Below, piece after piece: positions 1-9,125 of a stretch of 64,000 nt of DNA. The stretch comes from Paenibacillus sp. MMS20-IR301 (lineage in GTDB: Bacteria > Bacillota > Bacilli > Paenibacillales > Paenibacillaceae), in the NCBI RefSeq assembly GCF_032302195.1, contig NZ_CP135275.1, forward strand, positions 7,585,001-7,649,000, written 5' to 3'. The notes under the pieces are model-generated. The model was not told where the DNA came from. It was given only the letters and a program-made list of their open reading frames with translations, and did not search any database. The translations under genes were made by a program, and so were the position numbers. Each line of letters starts with the position of its first letter. Within the stretch, counting starts at the first letter, position 1.

Positions 1-1731
1 GCTTCGAATGACTTGCCCCGCGGCTCCCGTCTGGCGGAGGCGGCAGGAACAGAACTGCTCATCGGCAAGAATAATCACAGCAGCCTGCTGGCAGGCGTGT
101 TCAACCTTCAGATGTTCAGTGGTATTATCGGTGAGCTGAAGATTTATAACCGGGCCTTAAGTGCGGAGGAGGCAGCAGCTTCTTATCAGGAAGTCCTGGC
201 TTCCGCACCCGGAGGCATCCGGCCGCAAGTGCAGTATGACGAAATTAAGCTGGACCGCGCTCCCCTGCTACAGGACCGGCACAGACCGCAATATCATGTC
301 AGTCCGCCCGCTCATTGGATGAACGAACCTCATGCACCTATCTATTTTAACGGGCAATATCACTTGTTCTATCAGCATAATCCGTTAGGGCCGTTCTTTT
401 ATCATATCCATTGGGGGCATTGGGTAAGTGAAGATATGGTGCATTGGCGTGATCTTCCGGTAGCCCTGGCGCCTGAGAAGGATCAGCTTGCACCCGACGG
501 GATCTGGTCAGGAAGCGCCACCTATGATGCAGAAGGTCTGCCTGTCTTGTTCTTCACCGCGGGCAATGACAATGCATCGCCGAATCAGAGCGTGGCGCTT
601 GCCAGAAGTACTTACCCGCAGGATGGAGACGCTGATCTGATTCAGTGGATTAAACATCCTGAGCCGCTTATCGTACAGAAGAAAGGTATGGGTGCCTTCG
701 GGGATTTCCGCGACCCGTTCGTGTGGAAGGATGATGACAGCTGGTATGCCTTGGTTGGGTCAGGGATGGATGGCGGAGGCGGAGCAGCGTTGGCCTTTGC
801 CTCGCAGGATATGCTGAATTGGACGTACAAGGGGCCGTTCTATCAAGCGGATATTCAGAGGTTCCCTTATCTTGGACCTATCTGGGAGCTCCCTGTATTT
901 CTTCCTCTGGGTAAGGACAAACAAGGTGTGAGCAAGTATCTCCTGTTGGTCAGTCCGGTGGGAAAGGGGGCAGATGTCGAGGTGTTCTATTGGATCGGGC
1001 AGCTTGACAAGCACAGCCTCTCGTTCCTTCCAGATCAGGAGGAACCTCAATTGATTGATGTCGGTGATTTCCATTTCACCGGACCAAGCGGCATGGTTGA
1101 TCCGAAGACGGGACGGAATATCGTCTTTACGATCGCGCAGGGTGACCGCACATCCGAACTGGAATACCAGGCGGGCTGGGCCCATAACGGCGGCTTGCCG
1201 CTAAGCGTGTATTTGCGTGAGGATGGACGGCTGGGCATTGAGCCGGTTCAGGAGCTGGAGTCGCTGCGCGGCGCGAAGCGTTTATCGATTCAAGATAAGT
1301 CATTAGCGGAAGCCAATAACCTGCTCAAGGATGTTCAAGGCGACATGCTTGAGATTCAATTGGAGCTTGTGCCGGGCAGTGCGGGACAACTCGGAATCAA
1401 GGTCCGGCAGTCACCGGATGGAGAGGAAGAAACACTGCTATTTTATGATTTGAATGAAGCTATGCTCTCAGTGGACCGGTCAAAAACAACGCAACATCCT
1501 GGAGAAAAATGCAGTGGAGTTCAAGGTGGCAAGTTAGAACTGCTAGGAGAGAATCTGAGGCTGCATATCTATTTGGACCGCTCTATGGTCGAAGTCTATG
1601 CCAACGGATTGAAAAGCCTGACAACCCGGGTGTATCCAAGCCGTACGGATGCCTTGGGGCTGGAGATCTGGGGAGATGGTGCGGCGTTGGTGAAGTCGAT
1701 GGAAATATGGGACATGCAGTCTATATGGTAA
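1..1731 (+). CDS. GH32 fructan hydrolase, LamG-GH32, 5' end outside window
   Basis: The frame is open from base 1, so the true start lies upstream. About 576 residues are visible. They begin inside a LamG/concanavalin-type module (LIGKNN...MFSGIIGELKIYN) and continue into a five-bladed GH32 catalytic domain and its C-terminal beta-sandwich. GH32 enzymes hydrolyse beta-fructosides such as levan, inulin and sucrose. The RDP stabiliser motif is present (FRDPF, Asp codon 712-714), and the acid/base Glu is in WELP (886-888) rather than the usual ECP. The first motif reads WMNEPHAP where WMNDPNG is expected, so the nucleophile position carries Glu (codon 325-327). The protein stops just after the GH32 sandwich, with no anchor domain. 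It is a paralogue of the next gene, which has the same LamG-GH32 core, and is probably secreted like it. The family is certain; substrate and linkage are inferred. Confidence 0.88.
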   Translation, partial: ASNDLPRGSRLAEAAGTELLIGKNNHSSLLAGVFNLQMFSGIIGELKIYNRALSAEEAAASYQEVLASAPGGIRPQVQYDEIKLDRAPLLQDRHRPQYHVSPPAHWMNEPHAPIYFNGQYHLFYQHNPLGPFFYHIHWGHWVSEDMVHWRDLPVALAPEKDQLAPDGIWSGSATYDAEGLPVLFFTAGNDNASPNQSVALARSTYPQDGDADLIQWIKHPEPLIVQKKGMGAFGDFRDPFVWKDDDSWYALVGSGMDGGGGAALAFASQDMLNWTYKGPFYQADIQRFPYLGPIWELPVFLPLGKDKQGVSKYLLLVSPVGKGADVEVFYWIGQLDKHSLSFLPDQEEPQLIDVGDFHFTGPSGMVDPKTGRNIVFTIAQGDRTSELEYQAGWAHNGGLPLSVYLREDGRLGIEPVQELESLRGAKRLSIQDKSLAEANNLLKDVQGDMLEIQLELVPGSAGQLGIKVRQSPDGEEETLLFYDLNEAMLSVDRSKTTQHPGEKCSGVQGGKLELLGENLRLHIYLDRSMVEVYANGLKSLTTRVYPSRTDALGLEIWGDGAALVKSMEIWDMQSIW

Positions 1732-1796
1732 TGCGGGGCGCCTAGGCGCTCCTTATCCATGGATACAACAAAACTCTCATGCAAGCTCATTAAAAA

Positions 1797-1810
1797 TGGA
1801 AGCGCTTCAA
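1797..1810. promoter_or_regulatory. LacI/CcpA-type operator (cre-like)
   Basis: TGGAAGCGCTTCAA contains a perfect 10-bp palindrome around a central CG, typical of LacI-family operators. It resembles a catabolite-responsive element with one mismatch near the end. It lies 37 bp before the start codon of the large SLH-anchored GH32 gene, so CcpA or the local LacI regulator could act here. Assignment to a specific regulator is inference. Confidence 0.5.
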
Positions 1811-1847
1811 TTTTTGTGAAAGAAAAAGCGAAGAAGGAGGCTTATTA

Positions 1848-4800
1848 ATGAGGGAAGCCAAAAGAAGTAAATCGTGGTTCTCCGGAATGATTGTGTGGGT
1901 TATGGTTCTTCAGGTTGTGGCTGCAGGAATCCCGGCTGCACCCGCTGCCGCAGCCGGAGTTGAAGTTGATGGCGGGGAAGCTTCTGTTTCAGCAGCCGAC
2001 ACGGGATCATCAGTTACGGATACGGTCTACCAAATTGAGAACCCGGGATTTGAAACTGGGGATATGTCAGGCTGGACGGTTGTCAGAGGCCAAGCGTTTG
2101 GTGCAAACAGCGTATCAAACGAAACTGCCTGGTGGGCGGAACAAATCCCGTATAACCAAGAGGGGAATTATCATTTAAATGGTTGGAAGTACAGCGAAGG
2201 TGAGACAGGTGTACTCCGGTCCAGTATCTTCGAGCTGGGAGGCAGTGGCTGGATCAGCTTCAAGCTAGGTGCTGCTAAAAACCCTGATAAGGTATATGTG
2301 AACATCGTAGAAGCAGATACAGGCCAAGTAATCGCCAGGTATGGTAACAGCAAATTTTCAGATGCTGGCTTCCCTAATCCCGCTCAGGGAATGAGGCTTG
2401 CCAATATGGAGCAATACAAGGCCAATCTATCTGAATATTTGGGCAAGAAGCTGTATGTTGAAATCGTAGATAATGCAACCTCGGATTGGGGATTGATTTT
2501 TGCAGATGCATTTTTGATGTACCATGAATCAGAGCCAGCCGAAGGTAGTGTTGCTGCCGATATTAAGCCGGATTCCAAACGCTATCAAATCCAGAATCCA
2601 AGCTTTGAGTCGGGTGATTTGACCGGATGGACCGTTGTGGAAGGTGAGGCCTTTGGGCCGGACAGCGTATCTGATGAAGCTACCTGGTGGGCGGAACAAA
2701 TTCCGTATAACCAGGAAGGCACTTATCATCTGGACGGCTGGAAATACGCCGAATCTGAGACAGGAGTGCTTCGTTCCAGCACCTTTGAGTTAGGAGGAAC
2801 CGGCTGGATCACCTTCAGATTAGGCGGAGGCAAGCATACAGATCAGGCTTTTGTCAGCATCAGTGATGCAGATACAGGGAATTTGATCGCCAGATATGGC
2901 AACAGTGAGTTTAATGATTCCGGCTTCCCGGACCCGGCACAGGGGATGAGACTCGCGAATATGCAAGAGTACAAGGCTGACCTGTCCAAGTATATTGGCA
3001 AAAGACTCTATATCGAAATTGTCGATCAGGCATTCTCTGATTGGGGGGTGATTTTTGCGGATGCCTTCCACACCTTCAATGAACTGGTTCCGGAAGAGGG
3101 TGTTATGGCTGAGAACATCATTCCAACTGAAATCGCAAACCGCAGTTTTGAGACGGGCACCCTTGAAGGTTGGACGGTTGAGGGAAATGCCTTTCAAGTG
3201 ACTGATCAAGCGGCCGCTGGTAAAGAAGGCAGTTTCTATGCTAAATCCTCTATGGAAGGAGAAGGAGCAATCACTTCCAGTGCCTTTACTCTTCAGGGTA
3301 ACGGGACAATTACCTTTACTGTTCTGGATACTGTTCAACCTGCGGATGCGTATGTTGCCCTTTATGATGCGAGCACCAATGAATTGCTTAAGCAAACCGG
3401 CGATATCAGTGCAAATGAGAAGATTTCATGGAATGTATATGAACACTACAACAAGAGGCTTTATATCAAGGTAGCCGATCAGTCAAATCAGTCCAGCATT
3501 TCCGTTGATGCCTTCCAGGCAAACAGCACAGGGAATATCTTCTATATGAATTTTGATGAAGGCGCGGGCAAGATGGCGCTTGAGCAAGTAAGCAATCTTG
3601 AGCACGAGGTAAACTATGTGTTTAACAGCGCCAGATATATGGCGTCCAAGGATCCAAGATGGACCCCGCATGGAGTCAAAGGCGGTGCCTTGTTATTTGA
3701 CGGATATTCAAATGATGTTGAGGTTAATGCAGAGGATACCCTTCCGGTAAGTGACGCGGTAACGATTGAAGCCTGGGTTGCTCCGCGCAGCTATGAATGG
3801 GGAGACGGCAATAAGCTTTCTGCCATTGTAAATCAGTCCGATCAGGATAAGGCCGAAGGTTTCGCGCTTGGTATGTACCGGCACGGTACATGGTCATTTC
3901 AGGCTGGAATCGGCGGACAGTGGATTCAGGTATGGGTTAATGATCATCCGCTTGAGAAGTATAAGTGGAATTATATCGCGGCCACATTCGATAAGGGGAC
4001 TGGAGAAATCAAACTATACCTGAACGGTAAGCAGGTTGCTTCTCAGGCAACCCCCCTTAATGTTCCAATCACATCATCTACAGCAAATCTGATTATCGGT
4101 AAAAATAATAAATCTGTAGAATTCGCAGGCCTATTCTCTTACAACATGTTCAGCGGACTCATCGATGAAGTGAAGCTGCAGAACAAAGCACTCACAGGTC
4201 AAGAAATCCTTGCAGAATACGATAGTGTAAAGACGCTTCACGGCGGCACGGTTCCGGATATAGCAAACGGAGATATCGCTGAGGATCCCGGTGTGTTCGA
4301 CGGTGATCAGCAACGGCCACAGTACCATGCGATGCCTCCTCAAAACTGGATGAATGAAGCGCATGCGCCTATCTATTATAACGGCCAGTACCATTTGTTT
4401 TATCAGCACAATCCGCAAGGTCCATACTGGCATCAAATCCATTGGGGACATTGGGTGAGTGATGATATGGTGCATTGGGAAAATGTGAGGCCAGCACTTG
4501 CACCCGAAGCCGGTACCCTCGATCCGGATGGAGCATGGTCAGGCAGCGCAGCGTATGACCGGGATGGAAATCCGGTTCTGTTCTACACCGCCGGCAATGA
4601 CTCCCTGTCTCCGAACCAAAGAACAGGCTTGGCAACACCGGCTGATTTGACGGACCCTAATTTGGAGGAGTGGGTGAAATATCCTGAACCGGTTACTGAG
4701 CAGAACGGAAACGGTATCCATAACGAGTTCAGGGACCCGTTTGTATGGTATGACCAGGAAGCCGATAAATGGTATCAGTTAGTAACCTCTGGTCTTAAGG

Positions 4801-7580
4801 ACTTCAGCAGCGGTACTGCGTTGGTATACGTGTCCGATGATATGTACAACTGGGAGTACAAGGGGCCATTATACGTCAGCGACAGAAGCTTGTATCCGGA
4901 GCTCGGTACGGTATGGGAACTGCCGGTGCTTCTGCCTTTAGGCAAGGATAGCACAGGCAAACAGAAATATATTTTCATGATTAATCCGCATGAGAAGCCT
5001 GAGCAGGTTCTGCCGGCAAACGATGTGCAACGGGATGTTGAAGTTTTCTACTGGATCGGAACCTGGGATCGGGATAATTTCAAATTTATACCCGACCAGG
5101 ATGCACCATCCAAAATGGATGTGGGCGACGGCTATTTAACCGCAGAGAGCGGTATGGTGACCCCTGACGGAAGAACGGTCGTGTTCTCCATGGTGCAGAA
5201 TGTAAGAACACCTCAGGCTGAGTATCAAGCCGGATGGGCTCATAATCTGGCACTGCCGGTTTCCCTGAGCCTGGATGAGCGCGATGAGTTGCGCATAGAG
5301 CCGATTCAAGAATTGCAGAGTCTGCGGGGGACCAAGCTGGTTGATTTTGCAGACAAAAATCTGCAGGCTGCCAATCAATTGATTCAAAATGTTAAAGGTG
5401 ACATGCTGGAGATTGTGATGGAGATAGATCCGGGCGAAGCTCAGAAATTTGGTCTTAAGGTACGGCGCTCCGATAACGGCCAGGAGGAAACGCTGATTTA
5501 CTACGACAAGACGAACGAGACCTTCAATGTGGACCGGACCAAGAGCAGCGTCGACCCGGATGTCCGGGTGGATGGTATCCAGGGCGGATATGTCGATTTG
5601 CATGGAGAAAATCTGAAGCTCCATATTTTCCTGGACCGCTCAGTTGTTGAAGCTTTTGCCAATGACAAGAAAAAGCTGACCACGCGTGTCTACGTAGAAA
5701 GATACGATTCTTTGGGCCTCAAGGTATGGGCGGACAACGACATTACGGTCAAGTCGATGGAAGTATGGAACATGAATGCCTTGACGGGTGAACCGGCGGC
5801 TTCGGTCGATGTGCCTGACAACTGGGATAATTCCGTATACACCGATATTACAGATTTGCCTAACCATGATTTTGCCACAGGTGACTTAACGGGCTGGATT
5901 ACAGAGGGGGATGCCTTCCAGGATGTCCATGTGACGGATGCACAGTTATTCTGGGATACGATCTATTTCAATCCGTCACATAAAATACCGGGCGGCTATC
6001 ATTTGTGGGGCTTCAATGAGGCAGCCGGCGGTGACAGCTTAACGGGAACACTGAAATCGCAGCCTTTCGTCCTAGGCGGTAACGGCAAGATCAACTTCCT
6101 GGTTAGCGGAGGACGTGATATCGATAAGCTCTATGTTGCGTTAGTCCGGGCAGCGGACGGCAAGGAGCTCTTTAAAGAGACAGCAACGAATTATGAGGAA
6201 TATCAGCGGAAGATCTGGGATGCATCAGTGTATATCGGCCAAGAGCTATATATTAAAGTGGTTGACCAATCCACTGGCGGGTTCGGACATATTAACGTGG
6301 ATGATTTCAATGTGCCGGTTAAGATGCAGAATCCAACGGGTCCAACAGACCCGACAGACCCGACAGATCCGACGGACCCGACGGACCCAACGGATCCAGC
6401 AGATCCAACGGACCCAACTAGCCCAACGGATCCGGCTGGTCCGAGCAATCCAACCCCTACACCAAGTCAGCCAGCAAATCCGGTTAGCAAACCGGGCAAT
6501 CAGAGCAGCCTGTCGTTTGAACTGGCAAGTGGAGAGCGGCAAGTGCTATTCCCTGTGTCCACGGCTGCAAATGACGGCAAAAATACGTTTAAGATTAAAA
6601 ATACAGCCGTTGAAATTGAAGTTCCCGCAGGGGTATTGAAGGATTTACAGGCAATGGTTACGAGCAGTGAGCTTGGACAGGCGAAAATCTCTTTTGAATT
6701 GGATGCTTTAACTTCAGAGCAGAGCAAAGAGCTAATTGGGCAAGCCGGACTTAAGAATCATGCTGCCATCTCTGCAGCCGGAGAGATTTACGACTTCAAA
6801 TTGTCCATTATTAAAGCCGATGGAACAAAATTGACGCTTGAGAAGTTGTCCAGACCCGTCACCATCAAATTGAGTGCGCAGGAGAATCCGCACCAGAATC
6901 TGACGGGGATTTATTACATCGCTGATGACGGCAAACTGGAATATATGGGTGGAACCTATGCGGAAGGTAAATGGACTGCAAAGGTGAGTCATTTCAGCAA
7001 ATATGCCGCCCTTACTTTTGATAAATCATTTGATGATGTGAGCGCCTCCTATTGGGCCTATGATGTCATAAAAAGGATGGCGGCCAAGCAGATTGTCCTG
7101 GGTGTGAGTGAAACGGCATTCGCACCAAAGCAAACGGTAAGCCGGGCTGAGTTCGCATCTTTAATTACCCGTACACTCGGTATAACTGGGAAGAACTTAA
7201 ATACATTCAAGGATGTGGAGTCCGCGAAGTGGTATGCTTCCTCCGTTGCCGCAGCGTACGAAGCAGGAATTGTAACGGGAAGAAGCAAAGATATTTTTTC
7301 GCCGGAGGACACCATAACCCGTGAAGAAATGGCGTCTATGATTCACAAAGCATATTTGTTTCATACAAGAGAGACTGCTGCCCTTAATCGTCAAAGCACT
7401 TTCAAGGATGCCGATACAATAAGCGGTTGGGCTGCAGATGCAGTAGCTGCCTTACAGGAGCTTGGATTAGTTAACGGACGCGGCAACCAGTTATTCATGC
7501 CAAATGAAACGCTGAATCGTGCGGAGAGCGCGCAAATCATCTCGCTGCTGCTGGACAAACACTTAGCTACTTTAAAATAA
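1848..7580 (+). CDS. Cell-surface SLH-anchored multi-modular GH32 fructan hydrolase
   Basis: The 1910-residue protein starts at ATG after GAAGGAGG and has a signal peptide (about 1-36). Modules in order: two near-identical sandwich modules (about 60-230 and 247-415), a third diverged copy (429-560), LamG (563-795), GH32 catalytic and sandwich domains (823-1315), a fourth sandwich module (1337-1490), a Pro-Thr-Asp linker (1498-1545), an unassigned domain (1555-1720) and three S-layer homology domains (from about 1728, 1787 and 1852). SLH domains bind pyruvylated secondary cell-wall polymer, so the enzyme should be displayed on the surface. The first GH32 motif is WMNEAHAP, with Glu837 where the Asp nucleophile is expected; RDPF and WELP are present. 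It probably degrades polymeric fructan and shares an operon with the next GH32 gene 16 bp downstream. The roles of the repeated modules (substrate binding) are inferred. Confidence 0.9.
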   Translation: MREAKRSKSWFSGMIVWVMVLQVVAAGIPAAPAAAAGVEVDGGEASVSAADTGSSVTDTVYQIENPGFETGDMSGWTVVRGQAFGANSVSNETAWWAEQIPYNQEGNYHLNGWKYSEGETGVLRSSIFELGGSGWISFKLGAAKNPDKVYVNIVEADTGQVIARYGNSKFSDAGFPNPAQGMRLANMEQYKANLSEYLGKKLYVEIVDNATSDWGLIFADAFLMYHESEPAEGSVAADIKPDSKRYQIQNPSFESGDLTGWTVVEGEAFGPDSVSDEATWWAEQIPYNQEGTYHLDGWKYAESETGVLRSSTFELGGTGWITFRLGGGKHTDQAFVSISDADTGNLIARYGNSEFNDSGFPDPAQGMRLANMQEYKADLSKYIGKRLYIEIVDQAFSDWGVIFADAFHTFNELVPEEGVMAENIIPTEIANRSFETGTLEGWTVEGNAFQVTDQAAAGKEGSFYAKSSMEGEGAITSSAFTLQGNGTITFTVLDTVQPADAYVALYDASTNELLKQTGDISANEKISWNVYEHYNKRLYIKVADQSNQSSISVDAFQANSTGNIFYMNFDEGAGKMALEQVSNLEHEVNYVFNSARYMASKDPRWTPHGVKGGALLFDGYSNDVEVNAEDTLPVSDAVTIEAWVAPRSYEWGDGNKLSAIVNQSDQDKAEGFALGMYRHGTWSFQAGIGGQWIQVWVNDHPLEKYKWNYIAATFDKGTGEIKLYLNGKQVASQATPLNVPITSSTANLIIGKNNKSVEFAGLFSYNMFSGLIDEVKLQNKALTGQEILAEYDSVKTLHGGTVPDIANGDIAEDPGVFDGDQQRPQYHAMPPQNWMNEAHAPIYYNGQYHLFYQHNPQGPYWHQIHWGHWVSDDMVHWENVRPALAPEAGTLDPDGAWSGSAAYDRDGNPVLFYTAGNDSLSPNQRTGLATPADLTDPNLEEWVKYPEPVTEQNGNGIHNEFRDPFVWYDQEADKWYQLVTSGLKDFSSGTALVYVSDDMYNWEYKGPLYVSDRSLYPELGTVWELPVLLPLGKDSTGKQKYIFMINPHEKPEQVLPANDVQRDVEVFYWIGTWDRDNFKFIPDQDAPSKMDVGDGYLTAESGMVTPDGRTVVFSMVQNVRTPQAEYQAGWAHNLALPVSLSLDERDELRIEPIQELQSLRGTKLVDFADKNLQAANQLIQNVKGDMLEIVMEIDPGEAQKFGLKVRRSDNGQEETLIYYDKTNETFNVDRTKSSVDPDVRVDGIQGGYVDLHGENLKLHIFLDRSVVEAFANDKKKLTTRVYVERYDSLGLKVWADNDITVKSMEVWNMNALTGEPAASVDVPDNWDNSVYTDITDLPNHDFATGDLTGWITEGDAFQDVHVTDAQLFWDTIYFNPSHKIPGGYHLWGFNEAAGGDSLTGTLKSQPFVLGGNGKINFLVSGGRDIDKLYVALVRAADGKELFKETATNYEEYQRKIWDASVYIGQELYIKVVDQSTGGFGHINVDDFNVPVKMQNPTGPTDPTDPTDPTDPTDPTDPADPTDPTSPTDPAGPSNPTPTPSQPANPVSKPGNQSSLSFELASGERQVLFPVSTAANDGKNTFKIKNTAVEIEVPAGVLKDLQAMVTSSELGQAKISFELDALTSEQSKELIGQAGLKNHAAISAAGEIYDFKLSIIKADGTKLTLEKLSRPVTIKLSAQENPHQNLTGIYYIADDGKLEYMGGTYAEGKWTAKVSHFSKYAALTFDKSFDDVSASYWAYDVIKRMAAKQIVLGVSETAFAPKQTVSRAEFASLITRTLGITGKNLNTFKDVESAKWYASSVAAAYEAGIVTGRSKDIFSPEDTITREEMASMIHKAYLFHTRETAALNRQSTFKDADTISGWAADAVAALQELGLVNGRGNQLFMPNETLNRAESAQIISLLLDKHLATLK
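6342..6440 (+). repeat. 9-bp tandem repeats encoding Pro-Thr-Asp linker
   Basis: Tandem variants of a 9-base unit (CCGACAGAC, CCGACGGAC, CCAACGGAT) encode repeated Pro-Thr-Asp between the fourth sandwich module and the C-terminal anchor of the SLH-GH32 protein. Such linkers are flexible and often vary in length between strains. Confidence 0.85.
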
Positions 7581-7596
7581 CGGGAGGAATAATTTA

Positions 7597-9018
7597 ATGA
7601 AAGAATTTTTCTATCGTCCGGAGAACGCCTGGGTGGGGGATGTAATCCCGTACTATGAAGATGGGGAGTTTAAACTCTTTTATCTTCATGGCTGGAGAGA
7701 AAATTATCGTGAAGGGCTTGAGCAAGGCTGGCATTTGCTTGGAACGAAGGATTTCGTAAATTACAGGGAAGATGGGGCTTGTAAAATCGAAGGCGGGACG
7801 GGCCATATCCTCAAGGTTGATGATATCTATCATATGTTTTATTGTATTTTTCCTGAAGGCAAACAGTTTGCCTGTCATGCTGTCAGTAAGGATCTGCAAA
7901 CATGGGAGCCTGTTCCTGAGGACACTTTCGGTCCTGACGGTAAAATCTATGAGCTGGCAGACTGGCGTGATCCCTATGTGTTCTGGAATGAAGAAGAAGG
8001 GCAATATTGGATGCTGATTGCAGCTTTGGCTAAAGGACCAACGAATCGGAAAGGTTGCACGGGATTACTGTCTTCTAAAGATCTCAAGCATTGGGAATAC
8101 CGGGAGCCGCTTTATGCGCCGAATCTGCACGTAGGAGCGCATGAGTGCCCGGACTTGTTCCGGATGGGGGACTGGTGGTACCTCATTTATTCATCTTATA
8201 CGGGGCGCTTTGGTACCTTTTACCGGATGAGCCGTTCCTTGAACGGACCCTGGATTACACCGCCGGAAGAAGCCTTTGATGGACGGGCTTATTATGCGGC
8301 TAAATCGGTATCCGATGGACAAAAGCGTTATTTGTTCGGCTGGAATCCGACAAAGAATGATGATCTGTTTGGCTGGAATCCCCCTAAAGCTTCCGGCAAG
8401 GATTATGACACCTGGGATTGGGGAGGCAATATGGTTGTACATGAAATCCTGCAGCGCCCGGACGGGACACTAGGGGTAAATGTTCCAGAAACCATAGACT
8501 CGGCTTTCGCCAACCAGTTACCTGCTCATTTTCATGGAATTGCCGGGGAGTGGTCAATTACAGAGGATACAATCCGATGCGATTCCCCCCATTCCTTCGC
8601 AGGCTGCATTACAGAGGAGGAAATGCCGGATCTATGCAAAATCTCAGCCAGCGTTTCTTTCACAGGTTCTACCCAAGGTCTGGGCATGTTGCTCAGGGCA
8701 GATGAAGGGCTGGACATTGCCTACTACATCACGCTGGAACCTGAAAGAAGCCGGATTACCTTCCGTGGATCGATTATGCAAACGGAAGAGGGGGGCAAAA
8801 CCTTTCCTTACGATGTGGAACTGGAACGTCCGCTAAAGCTGCTTCCAGATCAGGAGTATGAACTGAAGGTATTCATAGACGGCACGATTTGTGAAATTTA
8901 TGTCGGAGGGGAAGTAGCTTTGAGTGCGAGAATATATGATATTCAGCAGGGAAAGCTTGCCTTATTCGTAAGTCAAGGTACAGCAGAGTTTAAACAGGTT
9001 AAGATAGAAACTCTTTAA
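7597..9018 (+). CDS. Cytoplasmic GH32 beta-fructosidase (first copy)
   Basis: The 473-residue protein has no signal peptide, so it should act on imported fructo-oligosaccharides in the cytosol. ATG follows a GGGAGGA site 16 bp after the SLH-GH32 gene, so the two are probably cotranscribed. It has the GH32 beta-propeller followed by a beta-sandwich. Likely catalytic residues are Asp15 in the N-terminal WVGDVIPYY motif (replacing WMNDPNG), Asp125 in WRDPY and Glu183 in HECPD. The domain is more compact at the N-terminus than levanases or invertases. It is a diverged paralogue of the 10200-11663 gene. A beta-fructosidase role is inferred from family and context; the exact oligosaccharide or linkage is unknown. 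A rho-independent terminator follows. Confidence 0.82.
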   Translation: MKEFFYRPENAWVGDVIPYYEDGEFKLFYLHGWRENYREGLEQGWHLLGTKDFVNYREDGACKIEGGTGHILKVDDIYHMFYCIFPEGKQFACHAVSKDLQTWEPVPEDTFGPDGKIYELADWRDPYVFWNEEEGQYWMLIAALAKGPTNRKGCTGLLSSKDLKHWEYREPLYAPNLHVGAHECPDLFRMGDWWYLIYSSYTGRFGTFYRMSRSLNGPWITPPEEAFDGRAYYAAKSVSDGQKRYLFGWNPTKNDDLFGWNPPKASGKDYDTWDWGGNMVVHEILQRPDGTLGVNVPETIDSAFANQLPAHFHGIAGEWSITEDTIRCDSPHSFAGCITEEEMPDLCKISASVSFTGSTQGLGMLLRADEGLDIAYYITLEPERSRITFRGSIMQTEEGGKTFPYDVELERPLKLLPDQEYELKVFIDGTICEIYVGGEVALSARIYDIQQGKLALFVSQGTAEFKQVKIETL

Positions 9019-9061
9019 GCAGTTTCAAATTCAATACTTACAATTATTTGATCAGTGCCAT

Positions 9062-9098
9062 AGACTGCCCGCTTCTGATAACGGGCAGTCTCTTTTAT
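9062..9098 (+). terminator. Rho-independent terminator after GH32 gene
   Basis: A perfect 10-bp stem (AGACTGCCCG / CGGGCAGTCT) with a 10-base loop is followed by CTTTTATATTTT. It separates the GH32 unit from the convergent ROK kinase gene. Confidence 0.85.
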
Positions 9099-9125
9099 AT
9101 TTTACAAATGCGCAGTATTCCTCTA

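Noticed and set aside
7058..7394. Minus-strand frames within the SLH region
   Set aside because: SLH motifs on the plus strand are clear; these are shadows.
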